From contig JASBSB010000007.1 in assembly GCA_030149205.1 (NCBI GenBank), positions 569,631 through 633,630 on the forward strand: a stretch of DNA of 64,000 nucleotides, read 5' to 3'. A program made the position numbers and the translations under genes. The notes below the pieces were generated by a model. The model ran no database searches. It saw only the letters and a list, made by a program, of their open reading frames with translations, and had not been told where the DNA came from. Positions 41,341 to 51,015 of this stretch are shown in pieces (position 1 is the first letter of the stretch; each line of letters begins with the position of its first letter). The stretch is from Candidatus Heimdallarchaeota archaeon (lineage in GTDB: Archaea; Asgardarchaeota; Heimdallarchaeia; Heimdallarchaeales; Kariarchaeaceae).

Positions 41341-43475
41341 AAATTTAATGCCTCCTTCATAGGCTTATTCCATGCCTCTTCTAATTCCTTTAGGGTATGG
41401 GAGTTGTTGTTATAGATGAAAACCTCCTCTGAGGAGGTTCTTCCTAAATCAACAAAATTAATCTTTAGATCCCTCATCTTCCCCTTTAACTCAACTTCTT
41501 CTTCTGGTCTTACCTGAATTAAGAAGCGAGGTGCGAATTCTCCAAACTTTTCTTCTACACCCAGATTGACAAGAGCTCTGTTAGCCTTGAACCCTACCTT
41601 GCTTTCAATTAACCATTTGATTAGAGATACCAAAAGTCCTCCTCTCCCAATATGTCTTGCAGCAGTTAGCTGAAAGGAGGTTAGAAAACCCATCAGTTTT
41701 TGTTCTTCCTCATAGTAAACCTCTAATTTTTTCATATTTGTGGGAGTTGAAACCTGTTTGTGATACTGGCTTCCAATAAGTTGACCTTTATTACTACCAA
41801 TTAAGAATATCCGAGAATTAACCGTAGTTAATACTGGTGAAGTTGGTGCTTGATCGCTTATTCCTATAATCCCAATAAAGGGACTGGGGAGAATCTTTTT
41901 TCTTGCACTCTCTGTCTGTTTTTCATTGTAAAGAGACACATTTCCACCAACCACAGGAATCTTCAGTTGTTGAGAAAAATTAGCCACCCCTTTAATTGCC
42001 TCCACAAACTCCCAATAAGAATCAGGAAAATCTGGATTGCCAAAATTTAATGAATCAACCAAACCTATTGGTGTTCCACCTCTAGAAACTATCTTATGAA
42101 GAATTTCGAGACTTGCCAACTCTGCACCAAGCTTTGGAGATTGATTTACCAGAAATGAATTGGTTCCTGAGGCTATGGATAAATACTTCCTGTTGGGTAG
42201 GAGTAGAACCCCTCCACCATTGAATGGAGAAACCACAGTATTCCCTTGAACGTGTTGATCATATTGGATGAAAACTTCTTTTCTAGACGCTAGATCGACA
42301 GATTGCAACAATGAGAGAGCAATTTGCAGGTCATCACCACCTGAACGACGGTTTGAGTTAAATATTGGTCTATCGGGTTCTGTCATTGGGCGTGGTGGTT
42401 CAGGAAATCCATTTATAACAAAATCCACAGGGAGTTCTGCAACATTTTCCCCATTAAATTCAGCTGTAAACAGCTTAGATTCATTAATCTCTCCCACAAC
42501 ACTCCATTCCACCTCAAATTTATCAAGAGATTCTGTTATTTTTTTCAGATTAGCAGGATTAATAATGGCCAGCATTCTTTCCTGAGATTCTGAAATAAGT
42601 CTTTGCCAAGCTTTGATATCATCAATTTGAGTATGTACCTCATTTAAATTCAAGTGAACTCCCTTTCCACCTTTCTCAGCCATTTCAACAGCTGCGCAAA
42701 CCAATCCTCCTCCTCCTAAGTCTTGGAGAGCTGATAAATGTTCACTTATCTCGAGGGTCACATCAATGAGCTTCTTCTCTGTTAAGGGGTCTCCTATCTG
42801 TACAGATCCTCTTTGTTCCAATGTGTTGTTGGAGTCCGAAAACACCTCTGAGGCAAAAGTTACACCACCAATCCCATCTAACCCAGTCTTACCCCCATAT
42901 AGAACCAAAATGTCCCCCGAATTTTTGGCAACTGACCTGATTATTTTGTCTTTATCAACAACACCCACACACATGGCATTTACAAGTGGGTTTTCTTCGA
43001 AATTCTCATCAAATTCTAGGTCTCCTCCTAAATTAGGAACCCCAACACAGTTCCCATATGATGATATTCCAAGTATTACCTGATCTAACAGAAGTTTCTG
43101 TCTGTTTTGAAATGGAAGTCCAAACCTCAGATTGTCTAAGATAGCTATGGGTCTGCAACCCTGACTTAAAATATCTCTGATTATACCTCCAACCCCAGTG
43201 CTTGCCCCATTAAAGGGATCTACAGCAGATGGATGATTATGGCTCTCTAACCCAAGCCCCACAAGAAGATCTTCTCCGACATCAATCAACCCAGCACCTT
43301 CCCCAATTCCCAATGCCACCCTTTCACTCTCTGTATAAAAAAGATGGAACCACCTCTTACTCGATTTGTAAGAGCAATGTTCACTCCACAAAGCATCAAA
43401 GGTTGAAAACTCCTCTATGGTGGGGTCTCTACCTAAAGTCTTCTTAATCTTTGTTATTTCAGGTTCAGTTAACAT
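41337..43475 (-). CDS. purL: FGAM synthetase, large subunit (small PurL type)
   Basis: 712 residues, the short PurL that works with separate PurS and PurQ. Motifs: [18 protein letters not shown] near the N terminus, [33 protein letters not shown] (metal/ATP), [21 protein letters not shown]-like [19 protein letters not shown] and [11 protein letters not shown]. Converts FGAR to FGAM with ammonia from PurQ. It overlaps purQ by 7 bp and purE by 4 bp. Confidence 0.96.
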   Translation of the reverse strand: MLTEPEITKIKKTLGRDPTIEEFSTFDALWSEHCSYKSSKRWFHLFYTESERVALGIGEGAGLIDVGEDLLVGLGLESHNHPSAVDPFNGASTGVGGIIRDILSQGCRPIAILDNLRFGLPFQNRQKLLLDQVILGISSYGNCVGVPNLGGDLEFDENFEENPLVNAMCVGVVDKDKIIRSVAKNSGDILVLYGGKTGLDGIGGVTFASEVFSDSNNTLEQRGSVQIGDPLTEKKLIDVTLEISEHLSALQDLGGGGLVCAAVEMAEKGGKGVHLNLNEVHTQIDDIKAWQRLISESQERMLAIINPANLKKITESLDKFEVEWSVVGEINESKLFTAEFNGENVAELPVDFVINGFPEPPRPMTEPDRPIFNSNRRSGGDDLQIALSLLQSVDLASRKEVFIQYDQHVQGNTVVSPFNGGGVLLLPNRKYLSIASGTNSFLVNQSPKLGAELASLEILHKIVSRGGTPIGLVDSLNFGNPDFPDSYWEFVEAIKGVANFSQQLKIPVVGGNVSLYNEKQTESARKKILPSPFIGIIGISDQAPTSPVLTTVNSRIFLIGSNKGQLIGSQYHKQVSTPTNMKKLEVYYEEEQKLMGFLTSFQLTAARHIGRGGLLVSLIKWLIESKVGFKANRALVNLGVEEKFGEFAPRFLIQVRPEEEVELKGKMRDLKINFVDLGRTSSEEVFIYNNNSHTLKELEEAWNKPMKEALNL

Positions 43476-44128
43476 TTAATTGCCTCCACAAATACTTTTA
43501 ATATTTTTCTGCCATCTGTAGATCCCTGATGCTTGAAAAAAGCTCTTTCTGGATGTGGCATCATACCTGCCACTGAATTTTTGACCATCCCTGCGATGTT
43601 ATCGAGTGACCCATTGGGGTTTGAATCTTCTGTATCTCGTCCATCAATGTCACTATATCTGGCTAATACTCCATCAGGTCGAGTGGTATTCCAATAATTT
43701 CCCTCAAAATGAGCGATTGGAATTCTCATAACTTGATTAAAAAGGTCTCCAAATAGCTTATCATCAGATATCTTGATGTTGATAAATTTACTAACAAACC
43801 TCGTATGCCTGTTAGGTAATAATGCCCCAGGTAAAAGACCTGCTTCAGTCAATATCTGAAAACCATTACATATACCGAAAACTAGCTTCCCAGATAAAGT
43901 TTCATCCCTTAAGAGTTGAACAGTTTCTGTTGTCTTTGCTATTGCACCAGCCCTGAGTATATCCCCAAAGCTAAATCCACCCGGTATAACAAATGCATCC
44001 TGATCATTGATTCTCTGTAAATCTTTATATTCAATTAGATTTGCAGAAACCCCCTCAAAATTGTTTAAGGCACGCAATGTTTCATGCTCATTGTTGGTGC
44101 CTGGAAAGCGAAAAACTCCAATTTCCAA
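43469..44128 (-). CDS. purQ: FGAM synthetase, glutaminase subunit
   Basis: 219 residues, class I glutamine amidotransferase. Motifs: FPGTNNEHETLRAL at the N terminus, IPGGFSFGDILRAGAIA, FGICNGFQILTEAGLLPGAL with the nucleophile Cys, and MMPHPERAFF with the catalytic His and Glu. Feeds ammonia to PurL. Lies 5 nt after purC-purS. Confidence 0.96.
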   Translation of the reverse strand: MEIGVFRFPGTNNEHETLRALNNFEGVSANLIEYKDLQRINDQDAFVIPGGFSFGDILRAGAIAKTTETVQLLRDETLSGKLVFGICNGFQILTEAGLLPGALLPNRHTRFVSKFINIKISDDKLFGDLFNQVMRIPIAHFEGNYWNTTRPDGVLARYSDIDGRDTEDSNPNGSLDNIAGMVKNSVAGMMPHPERAFFKHQGSTDGRKILKVFVEAIKC

Positions 44129-44133
44129 TTATC

Positions 44134-45111
44134 TCACCGAATCTGGATTTTGAAGACCTCAATTAGAGGATTGGTCAGCAATTCATTATTGACCTTGTGA
44201 AATTCTTCCTTCCAATTTCTTGATTCAAGGTTTTCTTGAAAACTTATCTGAATGAATTTACCTAACCTTACAGATTGGGTATTTATTCCAAAATTTTCAA
44301 TGGCTCTTTTAACCACGTTCCCTCCAGGATTAGGGATACCCTCTTTAGGTGTTATGATAATATTCACATTCAATGGTTCTCTCAGTGGTTCAAACTCTAT
44401 TTCTGATAGTCTCTTCTCTAAGGTTCTGTACCCTTCAAGGACGTCTCCCAAGTCTTTTCGAAACACGTCTTTATCGAGTTTTTGTCTGGTCTCTTTATCC
44501 CAAACTCTCATTGAATCTCCTGAAAGCTCATCAGCTAACCAGATTAATCCATTTTTGTCCCTCCCAAACTCCAATTTAAAATCCACCAAAATCAAACCCG
44601 CTTTGTCAAAATTGTGTTTGAGAACCTTGTTTACTCTGTGTGCGTATGCCTTAACTAACCCTAGTTCAAATTCTTCTATGTAACCCAATGAAACAGCTAC
44701 AGATTCAGAGATCAATGGGTCATGTAATTCATCATCTTTCACGAAGATTTCCAGCAAAGGCTTTTTGAGCTCTTCACCCTCAGGTATTCCATATCGTCTG
44801 CAAATACTTCCTGCAAGTGTGTTTCTGATTACCACTTCAACAGGGAAAATTTTTAGAGGTCTTACTAAGAAAGTAATATCATCCTCTTTTTTTAGAATAT
44901 GTGTTGGGATCCCTGAGGATGTCAATAAGTTAAACAAGATTTCTGTCATTCTAGCGTTGAGAGCCCCCTTACCATTGAGATTGTCCTTTTTAGCACCATC
45001 TCCAGCAGTGATATCGTCTCTAAAAATCATTTTAGCTGTTTCAGAATTCAATATTTCAAGTGTTTTAACCTTTCCTGAGTAGCTTTTTTCCTCATTTTCC
45101 TGTCTCATCAT
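44134..45111 (-). CDS. purC-purS: SAICAR synthetase - PurS fusion
   Basis: 325 residues from ATG 45111; a TTG at 45132 would lie too near the TATA-like TTTTATTAAA (about 45145-45154) to be transcribed. Residues 1-240 are PurC (SGKVKTLEIL, FRDDITAGDG, EVVIRNTLAGSICRRYG, LVDFKLEFGRD, LADELSGDSMRVWD). The last ~80 residues are PurS (LNVNIIITPKEGIPNPGG, VVKRAIENFG, VRLGKFIQISF, LLTNPLIEVFKIQIR), the small third subunit of FGAM synthetase. The fused enzymes act at steps 7 and 4, so the link ties PurC to the PurLQS complex. First gene of the purine operon. Confidence 0.93.
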   Translation of the reverse strand: MMRQENEEKSYSGKVKTLEILNSETAKMIFRDDITAGDGAKKDNLNGKGALNARMTEILFNLLTSSGIPTHILKKEDDITFLVRPLKIFPVEVVIRNTLAGSICRRYGIPEGEELKKPLLEIFVKDDELHDPLISESVAVSLGYIEEFELGLVKAYAHRVNKVLKHNFDKAGLILVDFKLEFGRDKNGLIWLADELSGDSMRVWDKETRQKLDKDVFRKDLGDVLEGYRTLEKRLSEIEFEPLREPLNVNIIITPKEGIPNPGGNVVKRAIENFGINTQSVRLGKFIQISFQENLESRNWKEEFHKVNNELLTNPLIEVFKIQIR

Positions 45112-45399
45112 TTGATAAGTTATTGCACTCAATTTAGTTTAATAAAACTAATGTTCAAACCAAAACTCTGTCAAAAAATTACATATTATTGTAAATATGT
45201 GACTATAATAATTATATTTTTATCAAATACTCAAATTATTTTACAAATTTATGCAACTAATTTCTGGAGTATAGATTTTTGAATTGACCAAATATGCTTT
45301 TCTTGTTAATTTTAGATAAATTTAGATGACTCTCCTTAAATTTTGCTGAAATCTATTTATCGGTAGATTGTTAAGCGGTCTCTTTTAATATGATTACAA

Positions 45400-46242
45400 G
45401 TGACACATAAAGTTGTACTAACTGTCGACCTTGACCGAGATTACCCCATTGAATCCATGGGTAAGATGAGTGCACATTCTGCGGTCTCTCAAGATACAGA
45501 CTTAGACCCTGAAATTAGAGGAACGATGGCAGGAACTTCATTGGTTTTGGATTACCTTTCAAAGCTAAAAATACCCTGTATATTTTTTATAGAAGCATCA
45601 GTCTTGAAGAAAATGGGGGAAACTGAACTGGTTGAAAGATTATTGCCATATGAGATTGGGTCGCATGGGGTATCCCATGAAGATTTTACTGGAGAGCTTT
45701 CAGGTTATATACCCACAAGTGATGAGATCACAACTACACTGAAGACTTCAATTCAAATCATTTCAAAGTTTCTAAAAACTCCAAGAGGGTTTCGAGCTCC
45801 CTTTTTAAATGTGGATTCAAGAGTCATGAAACGGGTTGAAAACTTGTTCGAATACGACTCAAGTGTTACAATTAAGCAGATTCAATCCTATTCCAATGTA
45901 TCCATCGATAAGGAATTTGACTGGATAAACATTCCAGAGTTGTTTCTGAGCACAACAAATGACAAAAGAGACAAACCAATTTCTGGATATCTTTGGCAGT
46001 TGTTCGAAGGAAGCAGAACTGAGGAAGACTATCTTTTTATGTTAGATCGGTGCTTTAGAATCAATAAACTAACGTACACAACTCTAGCTTTTCATCCCTG
46101 GCATCTGAGTATTAATACAAAAGAGAGAAGGTACCTAACAAAGCAGGAGGTTCATAACAACTTCAGAAAGTTATATAATTTACTTGACAAAGTACAGTCT
46201 TCTTTTGAGTTTGTAGGTGTTGAAGATATTTTGAGTCTATAA
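45400..46242 (+). CDS. Polysaccharide deacetylase (NodB-like) family protein
   Basis: 280 residues, no signal peptide. NodB motifs: LTVDLDRDY (catalytic and metal Asp), EIGSHGVSHEDF (two metal His), PRGFRAPFL and AFHPWHLS (catalytic His). Cytoplasmic members of this family hydrolyse N-acyl or N-carbamoyl groups on sugars or small compounds; the substrate here is unknown. The start is GTG 45400; a nearby ATG is out of frame. TATA-like CTATTTATCGG lies about 45 bp upstream. The intergenic stretch between this gene and the divergent purC-purS (288 bp) holds both promoters and nothing else I recognise. Confidence 0.82.
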   Translation: MTHKVVLTVDLDRDYPIESMGKMSAHSAVSQDTDLDPEIRGTMAGTSLVLDYLSKLKIPCIFFIEASVLKKMGETELVERLLPYEIGSHGVSHEDFTGELSGYIPTSDEITTTLKTSIQIISKFLKTPRGFRAPFLNVDSRVMKRVENLFEYDSSVTIKQIQSYSNVSIDKEFDWINIPELFLSTTNDKRDKPISGYLWQLFEGSRTEEDYLFMLDRCFRINKLTYTTLAFHPWHLSINTKERRYLTKQEVHNNFRKLYNLLDKVQSSFEFVGVEDILSL

Positions 46243-46304
46243 GTGCAGAAATAAGAAAGATTTATCTTTGTGAGACAGCAAAAATTTATGTACATACTTA
46301 AAGA

Positions 46305-46964
46305 GTGAACTTTATGCCCACAAAAGATGTTAGGTTAGATGACTTGGACTCTGATGTGTTAATGAATGAGACTATTGCTGCACTCAAAAAAAATAATCTC
46401 AAACCTAAACTAACATTAAAGGAAGATCGAACTCTTAGGTTCACTGTCTCAAACTCTGTTGCATCAACTGGGCTATTAATGGAGAGACCGAGGGCTCGTC
46501 CGCTATTTGTTGAGATTTCAACAGGAAAATCCTATGATGTTAACCCAAGCTACCAAGTTGTTAGAAAAGAAAAATCTAGAGATGGTCGAAGCAATAATAA
46601 TCTCTTTTGGATAGTAATTATTGCACTGTTTTTTTTGGGGGCAATAATTTGGTTTGTCTCATTGACTATCCAATTAATTCTACAAACAGTACCATGGTTT
46701 CAAGCTCAATTGCCTTGGATTGCAGGAGGAATCGGCTCACTTTTGGTAATATTTGCCGGATTTAAAATCTACAAGCGAAATGCAGAAAAGTACATGGAAA
46801 TTAATGTGCTTGAAATTGTGTATAATCATCTTAAATCCTTAAATTTAGGTAAATCAGAGAAAAAAACACCTAGAAAGTGTTGGAACTGTTTTGCCGAATT
46901 GCAGCCAGATGAAAGGTTCTGTTCAAATTGTGGTCAAGATCAAATTGGTGAAAAGCTTAACTAA
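46305..46964 (+). CDS. Two-TM membrane protein with C-terminal zinc ribbon
   Basis: 219 residues. A charged soluble N-terminal region of about 97 residues, two hydrophobic helices (about 98-130 and 138-157), then a helical segment and a C-terminal zinc ribbon with C192-x2-C195 and C206-x2-C209 (CWNCFAEL...RFCSNCGQD). Such zinc ribbons at the end of membrane proteins are common in archaea and usually mediate protein contacts. No family name. GTG 46305 or ATG 46314 are both possible starts. Stop is 17 bp before the ATG of the MFS gene, so the two are probably co-transcribed. Confidence 0.6.
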   Translation: MNFMPTKDVRLDDLDSDVLMNETIAALKKNNLKPKLTLKEDRTLRFTVSNSVASTGLLMERPRARPLFVEISTGKSYDVNPSYQVVRKEKSRDGRSNNNLFWIVIIALFFLGAIIWFVSLTIQLILQTVPWFQAQLPWIAGGIGSLLVIFAGFKIYKRNAEKYMEINVLEIVYNHLKSLNLGKSEKKTPRKCWNCFAELQPDERFCSNCGQDQIGEKLN

Positions 46965-46981
46965 CCGGTGTAGTGTTACTG

Positions 46982-48265
46982 ATGTCTGAATCAAACCACA
47001 ACTTGAAATCATACTACGTATTCTGGTTCGGACAATTAACTTCGATACTAGGGTCAGCAATTGTGCAATTTGTGATAATTTGGTGGATCACTCTAACAAC
47101 CCAAAGTGCATTCTATCTAGGATTAGCTGCCTTTCTTGGTTTTGGTTCAATGATGTTAATTATCCCGTTTGCAGGTGTACTTGTAGATAGGTGGTCAAGA
47201 AAACTTGTTCTAGCCATATCCGACACATTACAGGCGATTTTCTCACTTTGGCTTATTTTTCTATTCTACACGAACACAGCTGATATAACCTCTGTACTGG
47301 TAATTCTGACAATACGTGGGTTTCTAGAGGGATTTCACACACCAGCGTTTGAGGCTATTATTCCAGTGCTTGTTCCTGAAGAGAAACTTCGGGAGATCAA
47401 CGGTCTTAGTTATTTTGCTAATGGACTCATCAACGTTTTTGGTCCAGTATTAGGGGCAGTCCTTCTAGACTATTTTGGAATACAGAACATTGGGCACATC
47501 ATCTGGATAGACATGATCACCTTTCTTATTGCGGTGATTCCTCTGTTTTTTATTACAATTCCATCAGTAAGGTCAAAAGAAGATCGAGAGCCATTTTTTA
47601 CTGAATTAAAAGGAGGTATCCAATTCATAAGGAACAGTAATGGGTTACTTTCACTTTTAAGCGTGTTTACAACTGTAAATTTCTTTACCACCCCCGTGTT
47701 TGTGCTTTTACCCTTAATTATAAATTCACCAAGTTATTTTAACTCCTCCCAAAATCTTCTTGGATATGTTTTGGCAGTAAGTCAGATAGGGGTTATCATT
47801 GGCTCATTGTATATGACCAGATTTCAACCATTCAAGAAACATGTTAAAGGAGTGATCCTTGGGGTCTTTTTTATGTACCTTTCCTCAATCCTTCTATCAA
47901 TAAGTGCAATCGATAAATTGGTTTGGCTACTCTATGCCTCTTCGATAATTACAGGACTATCTCTCCCTGTTTCAAATGTTTCTTCTCAAACCATCTGGCA
48001 AAAAGTGGTTCCATTAGATAAGCAAGCAAGAGTGTATTCTGTTAGATTAGTAATTGCACAGGGGCTTGGAGCGATTTCTATGCTTCTATCAGGTATTCTA
48101 GCGGGAATATTTGATCCCATCTCGGTTATTTTCTATGGAGCGATTGCTGGAGCAATTATATTGACATACAGTGTTTTTAGGACAAACCTTTTGCATGTGG
48201 AACAAAACATCAATCAAAATACACGGGAATCTATCATAAATCCCTCTCAACTATCATCAGATTAA
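46982..48265 (+). CDS. MFS transporter (MFS_3/exporter type), paralogue 1
   Basis: About 427 residues with 12 predicted membrane helices. The N-terminal FWFGQLTSILGSAIVQFVIIWWIT and loop 2-3 motif GVLVDRWSRKLVLAISD (MFS motif A, 'G.laDrw.rr') are typical of the macrolide/multidrug/siderophore exporter branch. ATG 46982 is preferred; GTG 46973 would add three residues. The second copy at 56681-57976 is clearly paralogous (TTQSAFYLGL, PFAGVLVDRW.RKLVLA shared). Substrate unknown. Confidence 0.88.
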   Translation: MSESNHNLKSYYVFWFGQLTSILGSAIVQFVIIWWITLTTQSAFYLGLAAFLGFGSMMLIIPFAGVLVDRWSRKLVLAISDTLQAIFSLWLIFLFYTNTADITSVLVILTIRGFLEGFHTPAFEAIIPVLVPEEKLREINGLSYFANGLINVFGPVLGAVLLDYFGIQNIGHIIWIDMITFLIAVIPLFFITIPSVRSKEDREPFFTELKGGIQFIRNSNGLLSLLSVFTTVNFFTTPVFVLLPLIINSPSYFNSSQNLLGYVLAVSQIGVIIGSLYMTRFQPFKKHVKGVILGVFFMYLSSILLSISAIDKLVWLLYASSIITGLSLPVSNVSSQTIWQKVVPLDKQARVYSVRLVIAQGLGAISMLLSGILAGIFDPISVIFYGAIAGAIILTYSVFRTNLLHVEQNINQNTRESIINPSQLSSD

Positions 48266-48534
48266 ACAATAATTTCCAGTAAATTTCTTTGTTTGCATTC
48301 AGTTAGCACAAATTAAATTATTGTTAATGTATTGTTTCATGGATATGACCATGGAATAATATTAAATGACCAAAAAATCAATTTTAGTCAATGGTTAATT
48401 TAAATGATCAATTCATGAAATATGATTGTAGAATTTAATTTCTTTCATCCTTTAGTGAAAAAATAACACAATTTGATAAATCAAACGTTTTTGAAGGATT
48501 TAAAGGAGAAGTTGACTCTACTCTTGCAGGTCTA

Positions 48535-49116
48535 ATGGCTGCTGCACTGGTTGCTTATAAAAACACGAACCTTGAGGAACTTTATAAAACCAGTTTACAA
48601 TTCACATTTAGGTTTAATGCAATTAGCAATGGTGCAAAATTAGACCCACTTGCAAATTCAGAATCAGGGTATGAAATCGCCTATGAAGTTGAGTACAGGA
48701 CAAATTATGTCTGGAGTGTTCCGTATTATGCTGAAAATATTCTATGGATAAATATGGATAACCCTAATTGCAATTGGTATTTTTTCTTAGGAAGTGGGTT
48801 AAATGCAATAATTCATATTTTAACTAAAATGGCAGTGCTTGCAGCAACTGGAACAATTCCTACAATTGGTGCTGTAATTTTCTTATATGCACTTACAATT
48901 TGGTCCACAACATTCCATAGGATTCGGGGAGATTGCAAATTTGGTATATCAGGGCAACTCCTTCCTATACCTGCTAATACCTTATGGTTTGATTATGGTA
49001 ATGACGGATATGGACAGAATAACATGTATGGGGTTCCTATACCTGGGTTAGCGGGTGTTACTTTGTTTTATGCATTAAATTTAGGTAGCCCTCATTGGAC
49101 TCCAATTGTCCCGTAA
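48535..49116 (+). CDS. Hypothetical protein, partly hydrophobic
   Basis: 193 residues. A soluble N-terminal half is followed by a hydrophobic stretch (about residues 88-125: LNAIIHILTKMAVLAATGTIPTIGAVI..) and a Gly/Pro/Tyr-rich C terminus (FDYGNDGYGQNNMYGVPIPG). No family recognised. ATG 48535 lies 31-36 bp behind TTTAAA (48499-48504), consistent with a leaderless mRNA. The same frame stays open upstream to 48439 and, past one TAA (48436-48438), to an ATG at 48391, so an older, longer form may have been truncated. Confidence 0.5.
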   Translation: MAAALVAYKNTNLEELYKTSLQFTFRFNAISNGAKLDPLANSESGYEIAYEVEYRTNYVWSVPYYAENILWINMDNPNCNWYFFLGSGLNAIIHILTKMAVLAATGTIPTIGAVIFLYALTIWSTTFHRIRGDCKFGISGQLLPIPANTLWFDYGNDGYGQNNMYGVPIPGLAGVTLFYALNLGSPHWTPIVP

Positions 49117-49120
49117 TCAC

Positions 49121-49136
49121 ACTCTTTAAGAAGAGT
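49121..49136 (+). terminator. Small hairpin between two hypothetical genes
   Basis: ACTCTT-TAAG-AAGAGT is a perfect 6-bp stem with a 4-nt loop, 4 bp after the stop of the preceding gene and followed by CTTT. It could end that transcript. It also argues against the TTG 49139 start for the next gene. Confidence 0.35.
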
Positions 49137-49168
49137 CTTTGAAAATAAAAATAAGAGTTGAATTAGAA

Positions 49169-49378
49169 ATGAAAATTAAAATACCTTCAATAAAACACCC
49201 TGAAAATTTAATGCTATTTACTATAATATTCGCTGTTCTTATCGGCACAGTTGACAAATTTTATCGGTCCCCTGATGTCAGTTTCTTACTTTTTGGAATA
49301 GCGTTCATTATGACTTTATTGGTAATTGTTTCTTATATAGTAAATATGTATCAAGAAAAAAGCGATTCCAAGGTATAA
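49169..49378 (+). CDS. Small two-TM membrane protein
   Basis: 69 residues from ATG 49169 (a TTG at 49139 would add ten Lys/Ile-rich residues just behind a hairpin). Two hydrophobic helices (NLMLFTIIFAVLIGTV and FLLFGIAFIMTLLVIVSYIV) joined by a short polar loop with YRSPD. No family recognised. May pair with the preceding hypothetical protein, which also has a membrane-compatible segment. The 263 bp after it show no feature I can name. Confidence 0.45.
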   Translation: MKIKIPSIKHPENLMLFTIIFAVLIGTVDKFYRSPDVSFLLFGIAFIMTLLVIVSYIVNMYQEKSDSKV

Positions 49379-49641
49379 GATATCTTTAGTCATCACAAGT
49401 AAAAATCACTTAGTGATTAGTAACACATGGATAGAAAATAACATTGGGGGATTAGCTACAAATTAACATTCTTGATTTCAAAAAGATGATTTGATAATTA
49501 ATAATTATATTAAGCTAGAGTTTTTATTTAGTATTTTTTTTTAATATTCATATTTCAGAAATAAGTTTTGAAGTAATGTGATTTATTTGAATAAATTCTC
49601 CTGATGCTCAAAATTTAAGTAATGATTAAGGTAGATAACCC

Positions 49642-50433
49642 ATGGATAAATCCTCCACAATTCAATTATCAAATGGAGTTGGTATGCCTATAGTTGGGTT
49701 AGGGACTTGGAACCTAAGGGGTAAAGTTATGCAATCAATTTCTCAAAGAGCCTTAGAAATTGGATATCGACACTTTGATACTGCAACGTACTATAATAAT
49801 GAGAAAGATCTCGGTTTAGGGATTAAAGACTCAGGAGTTCAACGCTCAGAACTGTACATCACCACTAAAGTCTGGCCAAATGATTTCGGAAGAGATAAGA
49901 CACTTAAAGCATTCGAAAACAGCTTGCGGGATTTAGGTATGAGTTATGTTGATCTCTATCTTATTCACTGGCCCTCCAATCAAAAAATAACTGATGAAAC
50001 CTGGCTAACACTGAATGATATTTACTCTGATCAAAAATCCCGTGCCATAGGAGTTTCAAACTTTAGTGTCTCTCAATTAGCCCATTTAAAATCTGTTTCA
50101 GATGAGATTCCAGAGGTGAATCAGGTGAGATTTAATCCATTCAACTGGTCATCTGAATTATTGGATTATTGTAAGTCTGAGGGAATTGCTGTAACTGCGT
50201 ATAGTCCATTGAATGAGGGGAAGGGATTAGATGATGAACTTCTTGTTCAGATAGGGGACACGTACAACAAATCTTCAGCACAAATCATGCTGAGATGGGC
50301 ACTTCAAAAAGGCACGGGCATAATTCCTAAATCTTCAAAAATCGATCGGCTACGGGAAAACTTGGATATTTTTGATTTTAAGCTGTCAAGGAGTGAGATG
50401 ACCGAAATTGATAATATTCAAAGCAAAAAATAA
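49642..50433 (+). CDS. Aldo/keto reductase
   Basis: 263 residues, NADPH-dependent TIM-barrel reductase. The catalytic tetrad is D46 (GYRHFDTA), Y51 (TYY), K76 (TTKVW) and H109 (LIHWP). Signature AKR patterns YRHFDTATYYNNE, VSNFSVSQL and IPKSSKIDRLRENLDIFDF (NADPH 2'-phosphate pocket) are present. The 2,5-diketo-gluconate/prostaglandin-type subfamily fits best; the real substrate is unknown. Single gene. Confidence 0.9.
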   Translation: MDKSSTIQLSNGVGMPIVGLGTWNLRGKVMQSISQRALEIGYRHFDTATYYNNEKDLGLGIKDSGVQRSELYITTKVWPNDFGRDKTLKAFENSLRDLGMSYVDLYLIHWPSNQKITDETWLTLNDIYSDQKSRAIGVSNFSVSQLAHLKSVSDEIPEVNQVRFNPFNWSSELLDYCKSEGIAVTAYSPLNEGKGLDDELLVQIGDTYNKSSAQIMLRWALQKGTGIIPKSSKIDRLRENLDIFDFKLSRSEMTEIDNIQSKK

Positions 50434-50562
50434 TAACTCCACAGATCATGTATCTAAATCATATAAAGAAGAACAACAGTTTTGAGAATTAGAAATCACA
50501 CGATATAGACAACAACCCTTATTTTATATGACAGCTATACTATAATAGAGGACAGACACAAA

Positions 50563-50919
50563 TTGGTTAGAAAGAAGAATGCAAAGTCAAAAAGTAGGTC
50601 AAAAAATTCACAAGGGGATGTAATTAGGGTAAGGCTTCCTAAAAAGGAAAATGGAGAGGTACTTGGGCAGATTATTCAACTTTTAGGGGGAAACCTTTTG
50701 CTTGTGAGATGTGTTGATGAGAAAGTCAGAAAGATTAGGATACCCGGTAAATACAGGAAAAGAATGTGGTCAAGGACAGGCGATATTGTAATTATAATTC
50801 CAGAGTTTGGACTTCACCCTGATGAGAGAGGCACATTAGAACATAGATATCGTAAGAATGAAGCCCAGTTTCTCTATGATCGAGGGTTGATTCCAGAAGA
50901 GTACATTACCTCACTTTGA
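50563..50919 (+). CDS. eif1A: Translation initiation factor aIF1A
   Basis: 118 residues, S1/OB-fold factor homologous to eukaryotic eIF1A and bacterial IF1; it occupies the ribosomal A site during initiation. The basic N-terminal tail (KKNAKSKSRSKNSQGD) is followed by the OB core with GQIIQLLGGNLLLVRCVDEKVRKIRIPGKYRKRMW, and the C-terminal helix LYDRGLIPEEY is as in archaeal/eukaryotic members. TTG start; TATA-like CTATACTATAATA lies 16-27 bp before, so the mRNA is probably leaderless. Confidence 0.95.
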   Translation: MVRKKNAKSKSRSKNSQGDVIRVRLPKKENGEVLGQIIQLLGGNLLLVRCVDEKVRKIRIPGKYRKRMWSRTGDIVIIIPEFGLHPDERGTLEHRYRKNEAQFLYDRGLIPEEYITSL

Positions 50920-51015
50920 CGATTATCGTAAATCAAATTCGAATGATAAAAAATCGTAGTATCAAATAATTATCTTTTAATAAATGTTATATCGATATAT
51001 AATAGTGAGACAAAA

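Noticed and set aside
42268..43083. Two 105-codon plus-strand ORFs inside purL
   Set aside because: Entirely within a highly conserved purL on the other strand; no recognisable motifs and no ribosome sites.
49379..49641. Intergenic stretch after the small membrane protein
   Set aside because: Looked for an RNA gene or ORF; only AT-rich sequence without a stable fold or conserved motif.
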